DNA of 64,000 nucleotides from Chlorobium sp. (GCA_005843825.1 SZXX01000016.1:1-64000); one strand, 5' to 3'; shown: positions 19,201 to 28,434, counted from the first letter of the stretch. Translations and numbers: made by a program. The notes: generated from the sequence alone by a model not told the origin.

Positions 19201-20013
19201 TCACGCTTCTGATTTGATGGTTTTTTTTCCGGCAGTGTGGACAACGACAACAAACTCTCCTCTTGTTTTTCCATCTGCAAGTCGTTGACGGATCTCTTCA
19301 ATGGTTCCGGTAATATACTCTTCATGAATTTTGGTCATCTCCCGACCGATGAAAATCTGTGCTTCAGGCAGGACCCTCTCGAGTTCGTCGAGAAGCTTCA
19401 TAATCCTGAATGGCGACTCATACACGATAAAAGTGGCCTGCAGTGCGGCGAGAAATTCGAGTCTGGTTTTACGCCCTTTTTTATGGGGAAGAAACCCCGC
19501 GAAAAAAAAATTGTTGACCGGAAGCGGGCAGGCTGACAGTGCGGCTGTAAGAGCGCATGCTCCTGGAATCGGAATAACCTGCAGGTTTCGTTCATGCAGG
19601 GTGTGCAGAAGCGCATATCCTGGATCGCTGATAATCGGGGTTCCTGCATCAGTAATGAGGGAGACGTCAGTGCCATCTTCAAGCAAAGCGACAATTTGCC
19701 CTATTGCTCTTGGTTCATTGTAGTTGTGGTAACTGATGAGTTTTTTGCCGGTAATATCAAGATGTTTAAGCAGAATTGATGCGCGGCGCGTATCTTCACA
19801 GGCGATTGCTCCCGACTCGGCAAGAGTTTTTATTGCTCGCAGTGTAATGTCTTCGAGATTACCGAGCGGCGTGGCAACAACGTAAAGTGTTCCGCTATGT
19901 GAAGGTGGAGTTTGCAACAGATAAAAGACGGACTTGAACGAAGGGTTTGTTATGGTAAATTCATAATGGTATTTAGTATAATAATAAAAATACGATAAAC
20001 AGCGTCCAGTCAA
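19201..20013 (-). CDS. rsmI: 16S rRNA 2'-O-ribose C1402 methyltransferase
   Basis: Methylates the ribose of C1402 in 16S rRNA at the ribosomal P site using S-adenosylmethionine. The tetrapyrrole-methylase fold is evident: [61 protein letters not shown] and [13 protein letters not shown], in family order. The first 40 or so codons of the open frame (to 20013) look non-conserved and nearly abut the divergent oppF start, so the true start is probably further in, possibly a TTG or CTG just before QTPPSHSG near 19917. No Met is available there. It is the upstream partner of panC. Confidence 0.92.
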   Translation of the reverse strand: MTGRCLSYFYYYTKYHYEFTITNPSFKSVFYLLQTPPSHSGTLYVVATPLGNLEDITLRAIKTLAESGAIACEDTRRASILLKHLDITGKKLISYHNYNEPRAIGQIVALLEDGTDVSLITDAGTPIISDPGYALLHTLHERNLQVIPIPGACALTAALSACPLPVNNFFFAGFLPHKKGRKTRLEFLAALQATFIVYESPFRIMKLLDELERVLPEAQIFIGREMTKIHEEYITGTIEEIRQRLADGKTRGEFVVVVHTAGKKTIKSEA

Positions 20014-20015
20014 AG

Positions 20016-20996
20016 ATGAAGGATCAAAGGCGATTACTGTCGGTCAGGGACTTACGGGTACATTTTTCTGAGAGAAAGAACGGTGGTTTTGGAAAACCAG
20101 TGCCGATAAACGTCGTCAACGGGGTTTCGTTTGACGTTTTTCAGGGAGAGACACTTGGCCTGGTAGGAGAGTCAGGCTGCGGCAAAACTACTCTTGGCCG
20201 GGCATTGATACGCCTTGGCCATTCAGTTGTGACCGGACATATTGAGTTTGAAGGTCATGATATTACCTGTCTTGGCAATCGTGAATTCCGCTCTCTTCGC
20301 AAACAGATACAGATGATATTTCAGGATCCATTCGGATCGTTGAACCCCCGGTTGACTGTAGGGCAGATGCTTGAGGAGGTATTGCTTGTTCATGGTATTG
20401 CCCGCGGGAGTGCTGCACGCAAGAGGATTGAAGAACTGCTTGATCTCGTTGGTTTGAATAGGGAGTATTTCAACCGTTACCCCCATGAGTTTTCAGGAGG
20501 GCAGCGTCAGCGGATCGGTATTGCAAGGGCACTGGCCGTTAACCCGAAATTCATTATATGCGATGAGCCTGTTTCCGCCCTTGACGTTTCGATACAGTCG
20601 CAAATCATTAATCTGCTCAAGGATCTTCAAAGGGATCTTGGATTGACCTATCTTTTCATAGCTCATGATCTTTCAGTAGTTGAATATATTTCTGACAGGG
20701 TTGCCGTCATGTATCTTGGCAAAATTGTTGAGATTGCTGATTCCGCTGAGCTCTATGCCAACCCTAAGCATCCTTATACGAAAGCCCTGCTGTCAGCAAT
20801 TCCCAATCCTGAACCTGGAGCAAAGAGCGGACGGATTCTCTTGAAAGGGGATTTGCCGGGGCCTATGAATATCCCTGCAGGATGCGGGTTTCATCCTCGA
20901 TGCCCGGTTGCGATGGATGAGTGCAGGCTCGTGGAACCGCAGCTCAAAAACTTTGATAATAATAGACACGAGGTAAGCTGTCTTCTTTATAAATAA
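20016..20996 (+). CDS. oppF: Oligopeptide/dipeptide ABC transporter ATPase (OppF/DppF type)
   Basis: ATPase subunit that drives import by an Opp/Dpp-type peptide or nickel transporter. The 326-residue product has Walker A GESGCGKTT (51-59), the Q-loop (QMIFQDPFGSLNPR), the ABC signature FSGGQRQRIGIARAL, Walker B FIICDEPVSALD and the switch histidine (IAHDL). The C-terminal oligopeptide-transporter extension contains the cysteines CGFHPRCP, ECRL and SCLLYK typical of OppD/OppF and known to bind an iron-sulfur cluster in some members. The matching binding protein and one permease lie 18 kb away (38185-40962); OppC and OppD are not in the window. sppA follows after 7 nt and may be co-transcribed. 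Confidence 0.93.
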   Translation: MKDQRRLLSVRDLRVHFSERKNGGFGKPVPINVVNGVSFDVFQGETLGLVGESGCGKTTLGRALIRLGHSVVTGHIEFEGHDITCLGNREFRSLRKQIQMIFQDPFGSLNPRLTVGQMLEEVLLVHGIARGSAARKRIEELLDLVGLNREYFNRYPHEFSGGQRQRIGIARALAVNPKFIICDEPVSALDVSIQSQIINLLKDLQRDLGLTYLFIAHDLSVVEYISDRVAVMYLGKIVEIADSAELYANPKHPYTKALLSAIPNPEPGAKSGRILLKGDLPGPMNIPAGCGFHPRCPVAMDECRLVEPQLKNFDNNRHEVSCLLYK

Positions 20997-21003
20997 TCCG
21001 ACT

Positions 21004-22803
21004 ATGCTAAATAACAAGCGGGGATGTTTCCGCAACAGTTGTCTTGGTCTCATCATCATTGTTGTGCTGCTTGCTGGCGCCGTGTTCTGGGCTGTTCGTT
21101 CTTCACATACCCTGCCTGACCGCTTTGTGCTCTCCATTCCGCTGAGCGGAAAGATCACTGAAATTCACCATGATAGCTCCTCGCTTCCGTTTGTCTCTTC
21201 CCGCGAGTCACTTTCTATGCAGGAGCTGTTGTTTATATTCGATAATGCGGCCACTGACGATCGGGTAAAGGAAGTGCTGCTTGATATCGGAGGGCTGCAG
21301 GCAACTCCGGCAAAAATAGCTGAACTCAGGCAGTCTATTGAAAAAGTTCGCCGAGGCGGTAAAAAAGTTACTGCATTCCTTCACTCTGCCGAGGATAAAG
21401 ATTATCTCCTCGCTACGGCATGTGACTCAATTATTCTTGAACGAGGCGGATTTCTTCTGCTCGATGGGTTGAAGGCGGAAACGCTCTTTTATACCTCTCC
21501 ACTCAAAAAATTAGGCATTGCTTTCCAGGCTGCTCAATGGAAAAAGTACAAGAGTGGTATTGAGCCTTTTATGTTGACAGAGTCAAGCAAGGAATCGCTG
21601 GAAGAGATTAATACCATGCTTGACGAGGTGTTTGATGATTATCTCGCTTATGTATCGAAAAGGCGTGGAATCACTCGAGATGCTTTAACCACAGTCATGA
21701 ACAATGAACCGCTTTTGTCGGCAAAGAGAGCTAAAGCGCTCAAGCTTATTGACGGCATAGCCTCTTCCTGGGAACTGCAGCGATCCTTGACGAAAAAAAT
21801 ATCAGGGCATGAGCTGACGAGTGATAACGATGTTTTTGTCCGTGCCGGTCAGTACCGTTCAGCAGTTCAATGGCCTCTTAAAGCTGACAGTGATGACAGG
21901 ATTGCGGTGATTACGCTTTCCGGCATGATTGTTCGTTCTGCAGTGGGAGGTGCTTCTGAAATGAGTGAAGGTGTTGATGTTGAGACGCTGAAAAACTCCC
22001 TTGATGCTGCTCTTGAGAATAAAAAGGTTAAAGCCCTTGTTCTGCGTATCGACAGTCCTGGTGGTGATGCCCTTGCGTCAGCCGACATGCTGCAGATGCT
22101 CGATTCGGCTGCGGTAAAAAAACCTCTCGTTGTTTCCATGTCAGGGGTTGCGGCCTCCGGTGGTTATATGGCGGCTCTTGCCGGAAAAACCATCTATGCC
22201 CAGCCGCTGACCATAACAGGATCAATAGGCGTCTATTCCTTGAAACCAAACATTCAGGGGCTTGCTGAAAAAGCAGGACTGGGCCGTACGGTCGTGACCC
22301 GAGGCAGGTATGCAGATGCCAACACGCTCTTCAAACCGCTTGAAGGCGATGCATATAACAAATTTGTTGCGGCCTCGGGGGAGATTTATTACGATTTTAT
22401 TGGACAAGTCGCTGCTTCACGAAAAATGAGTCTCGATCAGGTTGACTCTGTTGCTGGTGGAAGGGTATGGACAGGAAGCCGTGCGCTGAAAGCTGGCCTT
22501 GTTGACAGGGCAGGAGGACTTTTTGATGCTATTCATGCAGCACAGCTTCTCGCAAAGATCGATCCGGCAAAACACCCCGGGCTGCTGCTTTACCCGGCGC
22601 AGAAAACCTGGTGGGAATTTCTTTTGCAGGGAAGTGATACCGGGTTGGCTGAAAGGATCAGTGTCGCTATAAGAAAACAGCTGATGCATGAGATCATTCC
22701 AGAGCCTCAGTTCAGTTCCCTGGAGGCTTATTATGAAATGCTGATGGTCTCCGGCCAGCTTCATATGCTTGCCGTTATGCCATGCGAGATTATTATCCGC
22801 TGA
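21004..22803 (+). CDS. sppA: Signal peptide peptidase SppA, long (67K) type
   Basis: Membrane-bound serine protease that degrades cleaved signal peptides. The 599-residue protein has one N-terminal membrane segment (about 13-31, LGLIIIVVLLAGAVFWAV), then two S49 halves, as in the E. coli-type double-domain enzyme. The Ser/Lys dyad is split between the halves as in the family: Lys183 in WKKYKSG and Ser385 in VAASGGYM, with RIDSPGGDALAS forming the oxyanion region. TITGSIGVYSLKPN and RGRYADAN are also conserved. It starts 7 nt after oppF. Confidence 0.94.
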   Translation: MLNNKRGCFRNSCLGLIIIVVLLAGAVFWAVRSSHTLPDRFVLSIPLSGKITEIHHDSSSLPFVSSRESLSMQELLFIFDNAATDDRVKEVLLDIGGLQATPAKIAELRQSIEKVRRGGKKVTAFLHSAEDKDYLLATACDSIILERGGFLLLDGLKAETLFYTSPLKKLGIAFQAAQWKKYKSGIEPFMLTESSKESLEEINTMLDEVFDDYLAYVSKRRGITRDALTTVMNNEPLLSAKRAKALKLIDGIASSWELQRSLTKKISGHELTSDNDVFVRAGQYRSAVQWPLKADSDDRIAVITLSGMIVRSAVGGASEMSEGVDVETLKNSLDAALENKKVKALVLRIDSPGGDALASADMLQMLDSAAVKKPLVVSMSGVAASGGYMAALAGKTIYAQPLTITGSIGVYSLKPNIQGLAEKAGLGRTVVTRGRYADANTLFKPLEGDAYNKFVAASGEIYYDFIGQVAASRKMSLDQVDSVAGGRVWTGSRALKAGLVDRAGGLFDAIHAAQLLAKIDPAKHPGLLLYPAQKTWWEFLLQGSDTGLAERISVAIRKQLMHEIIPEPQFSSLEAYYEMLMVSGQLHMLAVMPCEIIIR

Positions 22804-22817
22804 ATCGCACGCCTCTC

Positions 22818-22854
22818 CCCCGCCGGGGCAATTTACAGATTACCTCCGGCGGGG
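22818..22854. terminator. G/C-rich hairpin between convergent sppA and porin genes
   Basis: Perfect 9-bp inverted repeat (ccccgccgg / ccggcgggg) around a 19-nt loop in the 71-nt gap between two converging genes. There is no clear T run, so it may be a weak or factor-assisted terminator for both. Confidence 0.55.
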
Positions 22855-22874
22855 AAACCTCTATCCTCATACCA

Positions 22875-24212
22875 TTAAAACTTGTAGGTCAATGAACTTT
22901 GCATCCTGATTGCATTGCTTTCGGGAGCATTGTTGTAGTCGGTTTTCCACTCTGAAAGCTGCAATCCCAGGATGAAATTCCGGGTTATTTTCTTTACAAA
23001 AGTTGCGAAAATGGTCTGATTGAGTGTTCTTCCGCCAAGAGGGAGGTCGTTATCATTCGGGTTGTCAATACCGGCTCCGATACTGAGACTGGTTGAAGGG
23101 GAGAGGGTATATCTGAGTGCAGTCCATCCGCCTTTGGAACGAATATCGTTGAGTGTGACTGTATTAACGCCCTGACCAATTCCTCCCCAGTAGTCGTCAA
23201 GATTCGCTCCGGTAAAGAATTCGCCGGCAAATGTGAGCTTTTCACTGAGTGGCATCGAAAGTTCCATATTGCATGACCATGAGTCAAGCGTTTTATGATT
23301 TCCTGTTTTATCGGTATCCCATTCCTCCTGGCCGTAATGGCCAGACACAGCAAGTGTTGCCGGCTGGTTTTCGACCAGAAGTGGTTCGGAAAAAGCAATT
23401 CTTCCCTGGATGGTTGGCATGTTGGCGTCTTTGCCGGGATCGGTGTTCCATGTATCAGCCAGGGTGTTTGTTTCGCCGATGGTTCTGGAAGCTGCTGCAG
23501 CCAGTTCAATGCGACTGTTATTACCAGTTGAAAAGCCTTTTGTAAGACGAAGCTGGGGATGACGTGACCCTATATTGCCGGCAGCCCACATAATGGCCGG
23601 ATCGTCAACAAAGGGGATCAACGATGAGATTACATCCCAGGTTTGACCTGCGATAATGCTGAAATCGGAAGCGGGCCAGTAAGCTTTAAGATAAGCATGA
23701 CGCATTCTCGGGTTCATGTTGTTTTCAGTGCCGCCTCCGAGAAAGTCAATCTCAATGTTGCCGGAAAGTTTTATGGTGTCAGTATCAGGGCCGCTCAGGT
23801 TCAGACCAAGCCTGGTGGCGGTTCCGGTAAGATCCCATTCGTTATCATGATTATTCAGACCTTCAGGACGAACCCACAAGGCAATATTTCCGGGGTTTAT
23901 TTTTCCGGTATCGTATGATGCGTCAAGGCGGGCAAAGCCATAAAGTTGAACTTTTACACCGGAATCGGGCGATACAGTTACGGCATTCAGTGGTTCAATG
24001 TTTTTGGGAGGAGCTGGTTGTACTGGAATCTCTAAAGGTTTTGAAGCAGAAGAATTTGTTTTAACCAGCGCTTTCAGTTCGGCAAGTTCCTGTTCGAGTC
24101 GGCTGATGCGAGCATCAACGGTTTCTGCGGTTTGGGCTGCATGAGAGGGCGCAGCGGTGAAAAGTGTGCCTGCAATCAGCAGGGCATAACTGAACTTTCC
24201 CCTTGCATTCAT
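22875..24212 (-). CDS. Outer-membrane porin with N-terminal coiled coil
   Basis: Predicted beta-barrel channel in the outer membrane. The 445-residue protein has a signal peptide (cleavage likely after SHA, residue 25), a short coiled coil (TAETVDARISRLEQELAELK), a Pro-rich linker and then a barrel region. The barrel has alternating aromatic strands such as KVQLYGFARLDASYD, IKLSGNIEIDFLGG and FSIIAGQTWDVISSLIP, and ends in a terminal Phe (SSLTYKF), the usual BAM targeting signal. The layout resembles DcaP-like porins; the substrate cannot be inferred. It is transcribed alone, with about 110 nt separating it from comM. Confidence 0.88.
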   Translation of the reverse strand: MNARGKFSYALLIAGTLFTAAPSHAAQTAETVDARISRLEQELAELKALVKTNSSASKPLEIPVQPAPPKNIEPLNAVTVSPDSGVKVQLYGFARLDASYDTGKINPGNIALWVRPEGLNNHDNEWDLTGTATRLGLNLSGPDTDTIKLSGNIEIDFLGGGTENNMNPRMRHAYLKAYWPASDFSIIAGQTWDVISSLIPFVDDPAIMWAAGNIGSRHPQLRLTKGFSTGNNSRIELAAAASRTIGETNTLADTWNTDPGKDANMPTIQGRIAFSEPLLVENQPATLAVSGHYGQEEWDTDKTGNHKTLDSWSCNMELSMPLSEKLTFAGEFFTGANLDDYWGGIGQGVNTVTLNDIRSKGGWTALRYTLSPSTSLSIGAGIDNPNDNDLPLGGRTLNQTIFATFVKKITRNFILGLQLSEWKTDYNNAPESNAIRMQSSLTYKF

Positions 24213-24322
24213 GTATGGGCTCCGTAGGATTGTTTATAATAATTGTAACACTGTTGTAAATATAGGTATACCTGCTGCAATTTTTTTACAGTTTTTGGTC
24301 TCGGCCTTCTATGGCTTTACAA

Positions 24323-25879
24323 TCAAAAGCTCCAGAAATCGCGATCGAGGTTACGGTATTGAATGCCCTGGATAAGATGCTTCATTGCAATGTGTTCGGA
24401 ACCGTCAAGATCGGCAATGGTCCGGCTTACCTTAAGGATGCGGTCATGTGCCCTTGCCGAAAGGTTCATGTGGTTCATGGCATCCATGAGTTTTTGTGAG
24501 CTCTCTTTGTCAAGCTTGCAGAACATCTTGATCAGTTTTGTATTCATCTGGGCATTGGTATAGATTTTTGGTGATGCAAGTTCAGCAAACCGCTCCAGCT
24601 GGATTTTTCTTGCCGTTATAACCCGCTTGCGGATGCTCCTTGAGCTTTCAGATGTTATTGTCGAAAACAGGTCGATATTTTCAACTTTTGGAACATCGAT
24701 ATGTATATCAATGCGGTCAAGCATCGGTCCGGAAATTTTGGCAAGATAACGCTGGATCTGCTGCGGCGGGGCGGTCAGGTTGCCGTCGGGGTCTTTCAAT
24801 GCGCCTGCAGGACTCGGGTTCATTGCAGCTATGAGCATAAAGCCGGCAGGATACCTTGCAGTGACAGAGATTCTCGAAACGGTAACTTCGCGGTCTTCAA
24901 GGGGTTGGCGCAGTACCTCAAGAGCATTTCGGGTAAATTCGGGCAGCTCGTCAAGAAACAGAATACCGTTGTGCGCAAGGCTTACTTCTCCGGGTTTTGC
25001 TGTTGCACCTCCCCCGATAAGAGCGACGTTACTCGTTGTATGGTGGGGGTTGCGGAATGGCCTTGTCACCATAAGTGGCCGGTCTTTTTCAAGCAGGTTG
25101 GCTACCGAATAGATTTTTGTGGTTTCAAGTGACTCTTCAAAGGAGAGGGGAGGCAGAATACCCGGCAACCCTTTTGCCAGCATGGTTTTTCCGCTGCCCG
25201 GAGGGCCGATCATAATAACATTATGCCCCCCGGCTGCAGCGATTTCGAGGGCTTTTTTTGCTGCACCCTGCCCCTTGATATCAGAAAAATCAACGGGATA
25301 TTCCTCTTCGGTGTTAAAGAGTTCTGCGATATTGACAGTTACAGGGGCGCGCTCTGTCTGTCCTGTAAGCAACGCGATGGTCTCGTTAAGACTTTCTACG
25401 CCGAAAACTTCAATACCTGAATGTGATGCACAGACAGCCACAGCAGCTTCAGCAGCATTTGAGAGCGGTACTATCAGGCGTTTAATCTGTTCTTTTCCTG
25501 CCATGATTGCCACTGGGAGTGCACCGTTAATTTTTCTTACCGAACCGTCAAGGGCAAGCTCCCCCATGATCAGTAAATCATCATATCTGATAGTGATAAG
25601 TTGAAGCGATCCCAGCAGTCCGATGGCTATAGGGAGATCGAATGCTGTTCCTTCTTTTTTTATATCAGCAGGAGCAAGGTTGACGGTGATTTTTTTTGGA
25701 GGGATAGTAAATCCTGAATTTCGGATTGCCGTAAGAATTCGTTCCCTGCTTTCCCGGATAGCATTGTCCGGAAGGCCGACAACCGTAAATGAGGGGATGC
25801 CGCCGGAGACGTTGGTTTCAACCGTAACCTTGATAGCGTCAATACCGATCAGGGCGGAGGCGTTGAGAGTAGAGAGCAT
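24323..25879 (-). CDS. comM: ComM/YifB-family AAA+ ATPase (Mg-chelatase-like)
   Basis: AAA+ helicase of the ComM family, which in Vibrio and Haemophilus promotes branch migration during integration of transformed DNA. The 518-residue protein has an N-terminal LonC-like domain (IGIDAIKVTVETNVSGG, VGLPDNAIRESRERI, NLAPADIKKEGTAFDLP), then the ATPase core with Walker A GPPGSGKTMLAKG near 217, FRNPHHTTSNVALIGGG, Walker B ILFLDELPEF, and a C-terminal helical region (NLSARAHDRILKVSRTIADL). Despite the Mg-chelatase name it lacks the BchI layout and is not the pigment enzyme. It stands alone at the edge of the accessory patch. Confidence 0.95.
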   Translation of the reverse strand: MLSTLNASALIGIDAIKVTVETNVSGGIPSFTVVGLPDNAIRESRERILTAIRNSGFTIPPKKITVNLAPADIKKEGTAFDLPIAIGLLGSLQLITIRYDDLLIMGELALDGSVRKINGALPVAIMAGKEQIKRLIVPLSNAAEAAVAVCASHSGIEVFGVESLNETIALLTGQTERAPVTVNIAELFNTEEEYPVDFSDIKGQGAAKKALEIAAAGGHNVIMIGPPGSGKTMLAKGLPGILPPLSFEESLETTKIYSVANLLEKDRPLMVTRPFRNPHHTTSNVALIGGGATAKPGEVSLAHNGILFLDELPEFTRNALEVLRQPLEDREVTVSRISVTARYPAGFMLIAAMNPSPAGALKDPDGNLTAPPQQIQRYLAKISGPMLDRIDIHIDVPKVENIDLFSTITSESSRSIRKRVITARKIQLERFAELASPKIYTNAQMNTKLIKMFCKLDKESSQKLMDAMNHMNLSARAHDRILKVSRTIADLDGSEHIAMKHLIQGIQYRNLDRDFWSF

Positions 25880-26267
25880 GACGAAATAGTTGAATAATTT
25901 CGGTATTTATACACTTTTTATAATAGCATATAATACGCCAATATCTCGTCTATATTTTGATGGTGTGAGAAATAGGTGAGTCCAATGGAAAGGCGGCACA
26001 ATTTTAGTATTCAAAGAGGGCACTGGAATACCAAAAGATGACCTTGAAACAGAGCGACGGCTCAGGTTGCTCCAGAACGGAGGGCATTATAAGGGGTAAA
26101 AAAATTGAGGCCCTGTTACAAGCCTCAATAGAATCAAAACTAGACATTATTGCGCTGTACGGGCAACCCTTGTGGTCGCCCTCCGTTGTAGCTGTGAAGC
26201 AAATTCTGAATGATTTCAGAAAATCTTACGGAGTTACTTATTGCAGATCGCCTAATTTCAAATGGAT
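25880..26267. other. Gene-free A/T-rich stretch with ORF debris
   Basis: No convincing gene in 388 nt. The comM promoter should lie at its left end. Short fragments such as LVFKEGTGIPKDDLETERRL (around 26010-26070), ending at a TAA, and IEALLQASIESKLDIIALYG (around 26103-26160) read as protein-like pieces in different frames, suggesting decayed coding sequence, but I recognise neither. The stretch also holds a terminator for the H-NS-like gene. Confidence 0.4.
26098..26129 (-). terminator. Rho-independent terminator, minus strand
   Basis: 8-bp perfect inverted repeat (attgaggc / gcctcaat) around a 10-nt loop, followed on the minus strand by seven T. It lies 139 nt beyond the stop of the H-NS-like gene. 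Confidence 0.7.
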
Positions 26268-26579
26268 TTATTCCTGCACTCTGTATTGTTCTATACTTTC
26301 GCCTCTTTTTTCAACATCCTTAACCCAACCCGGCTTCGGGCCTCTGCCTACCCAATACTCATGTTCATTTTTTCTGAACTTTATAACAGCTGGGCTTTTT
26401 ACTCCGGATTTGGCTGTTTTTCCCTTCCTCTGAAGTTCTTCAACCGTAATATTGTAAGCGTCGAGTTTATCCTTAATCTCTTTAATTATGGCAATACGCT
26501 CGTTCTTGATAATATCATCTGCTTCTTTTTGAAGCTGAGCTATTTTCGATTTAAGTTCTGAAAGTTTTGTTGAAGACAT
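26268..26579 (-). CDS. H-NS-family nucleoid-associated protein
   Basis: Predicted DNA-binding nucleoid protein of 103 residues. Residues 1-52 form a charged coiled-coil-like oligomerisation region (LSELKSKIAQLQKEADDIIK). A basic linker (KGKTAKSGVKSP) follows, then the C-terminal DNA-binding motif YWVGRGPKPGWV (75-86), which matches the H-NS pattern W-x-G-R-G-x-x-P-x-W that inserts into A/T-rich minor grooves. Family members silence horizontally acquired A/T-rich DNA. The gene itself sits in an A/T-rich patch next to an insertion sequence, and H-NS proteins are mainly proteobacterial, so transfer is plausible. The start ATG has no visible ribosome site. Confidence 0.85.
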   Translation of the reverse strand: MSSTKLSELKSKIAQLQKEADDIIKNERIAIIKEIKDKLDAYNITVEELQRKGKTAKSGVKSPAVIKFRKNEHEYWVGRGPKPGWVKDVEKRGESIEQYRVQE

Positions 26580-26727
26580 AATTTATTGATTTTTAATTAT
26601 TTAAAGTTATTCTTCCTTATGGGGAAAATTAATGATAAATGTAATAAAAAAATATTTAATTAAAAGTGGATTATTTTAAGGAAGAAAATCCTGGTCTCAA
26701 TTATGCTGAATTATTATTGAGTCAACT

Positions 26728-27534
26728 TCAGAAGGATAAAGTTAATGTATCGATCCATTTCACTATTTCGTCTTTTGCATTATCAGGCGCACTGAGATGA
26801 GTTGCATTCAAGATCAGATATCTATTAAGCGGATTGGACGGCCATTTTTCAAAGACATACTCTTTTCCCGCGTTATATAAAACATCTTCCGGACCGGCAA
26901 CTATCCAAAACAGAGGAATTCGCTGAGTCACCTTAGATGCGGAAATCGGCATGGAAGCCATTCCGCACGGGTCATTGAAACTGTAATACGTAGCGGCAGT
27001 CATGTTGATGCTTTCGTACCTGCCGCCATTGAGATCAATAAATGACTCCCTCTCTCCCCCTTGACCGGCTTTGATCATTTCATTTGCCTTATTGAGACTT
27101 GACTCAACGTTCATATGATACTTATGCAGATCAGGAGTATGGCCAGGGGCTACAGCAATAATGGCATCAATTTTTTCATGTCCATAGGCAGCATAGGCGA
27201 TAGAAGCATTGGCACCCATACTATGTCCTGCAAGAACAATGATTTTTGCGCCTTTTTTTCGTAATTCCTGAATATTATTTTCAACAATCCCCAATGCTGC
27301 CGGATAATCAACATCATATCCTCTTGATTTGCTCCAGGGCATTAATGGTGTAAGGACAATATACCCCTTCTCCTTTAATGATGTCGCCAGAGTATTGATA
27401 TGCTGGGATGGATTTCCCCATTTGCCGTGAAGCAGTACAACTCCGACCGTATTTTTGGTTGCAGCATGTACATCACAGGCAAAAACAGAAAAGAGTATCA
27501 GAACCTTTAATACAAGAATATGAATTTTCGCCAT
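26728..27534 (-). CDS. Exported alpha/beta hydrolase
   Basis: Predicted periplasmic serine hydrolase of 268 residues. A signal peptide covers about residues 1-24 (cleavage near VHA). The hydrolase fold follows: the oxyanion strand VGVVLLHGKWGNPSQH, the nucleophile elbow AGHSMGANAS (Ser near 104), and a C-terminal His in LNATHLSAPDNA; the acid is probably the Asp of AGPEDVLYN. The layout resembles dienelactone-hydrolase and DUF3530-like exported esterases; the substrate is unknown. It is a single gene in the accessory patch with wide gaps on both sides. Confidence 0.85.
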   Translation of the reverse strand: MAKIHILVLKVLILFSVFACDVHAATKNTVGVVLLHGKWGNPSQHINTLATSLKEKGYIVLTPLMPWSKSRGYDVDYPAALGIVENNIQELRKKGAKIIVLAGHSMGANASIAYAAYGHEKIDAIIAVAPGHTPDLHKYHMNVESSLNKANEMIKAGQGGERESFIDLNGGRYESINMTAATYYSFNDPCGMASMPISASKVTQRIPLFWIVAGPEDVLYNAGKEYVFEKWPSNPLNRYLILNATHLSAPDNAKDEIVKWIDTLTLSF

Positions 27535-27879
27535 TTTGTCGTGTCCTCAAAGTAAAAATTATATGCGATTACAATGTTCTGTATCTAAAGTAATGCATAC
27601 AACATTGTGTTTTGTTATTGAATAATTCTTTAAAGTAATTACCAATAGAAGTTAACGCTTTGTTATTGCATAATTAATCATTTCAAGCCAGACAAACTAC
27701 GTTCAATATATTTACAGCAGGTAACCAAAAAGGCCTTCAATCTAAAAAAGGGCCGTTTTGGTTGCGAAGTGTATTGCCGTTACTGCATGAATGCAAAAGG
27801 AGCCGGATTATCTCCAGCTCCCTTTTGAACCTATCGGCTATACATCAATTACTTTTCTGTGTCTGTTGGCTGCAGTTAG
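27535..27879. other. Intergenic region, no gene seen
   Basis: 345-nt A/T-rich gap. The right part holds an imperfect terminator hairpin (27795-27826) serving the gene at 27880-28368; the left part should hold the promoter of the hydrolase. No ORF with coding character was seen. Confidence 0.5.
27795..27826 (-). terminator. Imperfect terminator hairpin
   Basis: aaaaggagc pairs with gctcccttt with one bulged base across a 12-nt loop; a short T run follows on the minus strand, 53 nt past the stop of the small exported protein gene. Confidence 0.5.
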
Positions 27880-28368
27880 CTATCGATTGCGATCATGGCG
27901 TTCGTCACGGTTCTCTTCACGGCGTTGATTCCTGTCATCCCTGCGGTCGTGTTCGTTATGCTGATCTCTGCCTTCCCAGTACTGGTGGTCATGCTTGCGA
28001 TACTCTCTGTCACGCAGTCTCCCGATCTCGTCCCAGCGGTGCGCTCTTACTGCATGGGGAAGCCTGTCAAAGCTGACCACATCCCAAGGACCTCTGTAAT
28101 TCGAAGAACGGTACCAGCGGCCATCACGGTTTATAAAATAGCTGCCATCAATGAAAATGAAGTTATAAGGACTTCTTACTGCTACTGAATATCCAAGTTC
28201 AGGGACATAGATAAATGTAGGTCTTGTATCGATAACAAAATGAGGTCTATCTCCAACATTGACGTGGATGCCGCCTATTCTTACGCCAACTTCTGCATGG
28301 GTATCGGCTGGATGATATGCAAAAAACAGACCGGCAACTCCTGCTGCCATCAACATGGTTTTCTTCAT
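27880..28368 (-). CDS. Small exported protein with charged His/Asp/Arg tail
   Basis: 162-residue protein, function unknown. A signal peptide covers about residues 1-25 (cleavage after THA). The mature part has a beta-rich domain with aromatic strands (SPYNFIFIDGSYFINRDGRWYRSSNYRGPW), reminiscent of small exported proteins with a YRS-NYRGPW motif. The last 50 residues are almost only His, Asp, Glu, Arg, Asn and Gln, so this part is probably disordered and could bind metals or nucleic acid. The insertion sequence at 28444-29738 lies only 75 nt upstream of the start codon, where the promoter would be expected, so expression may have been altered. Confidence 0.75.
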   Translation of the reverse strand: MKKTMLMAAGVAGLFFAYHPADTHAEVGVRIGGIHVNVGDRPHFVIDTRPTFIYVPELGYSVAVRSPYNFIFIDGSYFINRDGRWYRSSNYRGPWDVVSFDRLPHAVRAHRWDEIGRLRDREYRKHDHQYWEGRDQHNEHDRRDDRNQRREENRDERHDRNR

Positions 28369-28434
28369 GATTACTTGCGTCTTAAAATGTTATTAAAAAG
28401 TAAGAACACTTTTCTGTTAAGGCTTAATTTTAAC

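Noticed and set aside
24323-25879. Mg-chelatase subunit (BchI) for pigment synthesis
   Set aside because: The Mg-chelatase similarity is limited to the AAA+ core; the N-terminal LonC-like domain and motifs are those of ComM/YifB.
26038-26433. 131-codon plus-strand ORF before the H-NS-like gene
   Set aside because: Its 3' half is antisense to the H-NS-like gene and its first half spans a terminator hairpin; no coherent protein family.
26580-26727. Possible small RNA in the gap before the H-NS-like gene
   Set aside because: Only A/T-rich sequence without a stable hairpin or terminator; more likely a promoter region.
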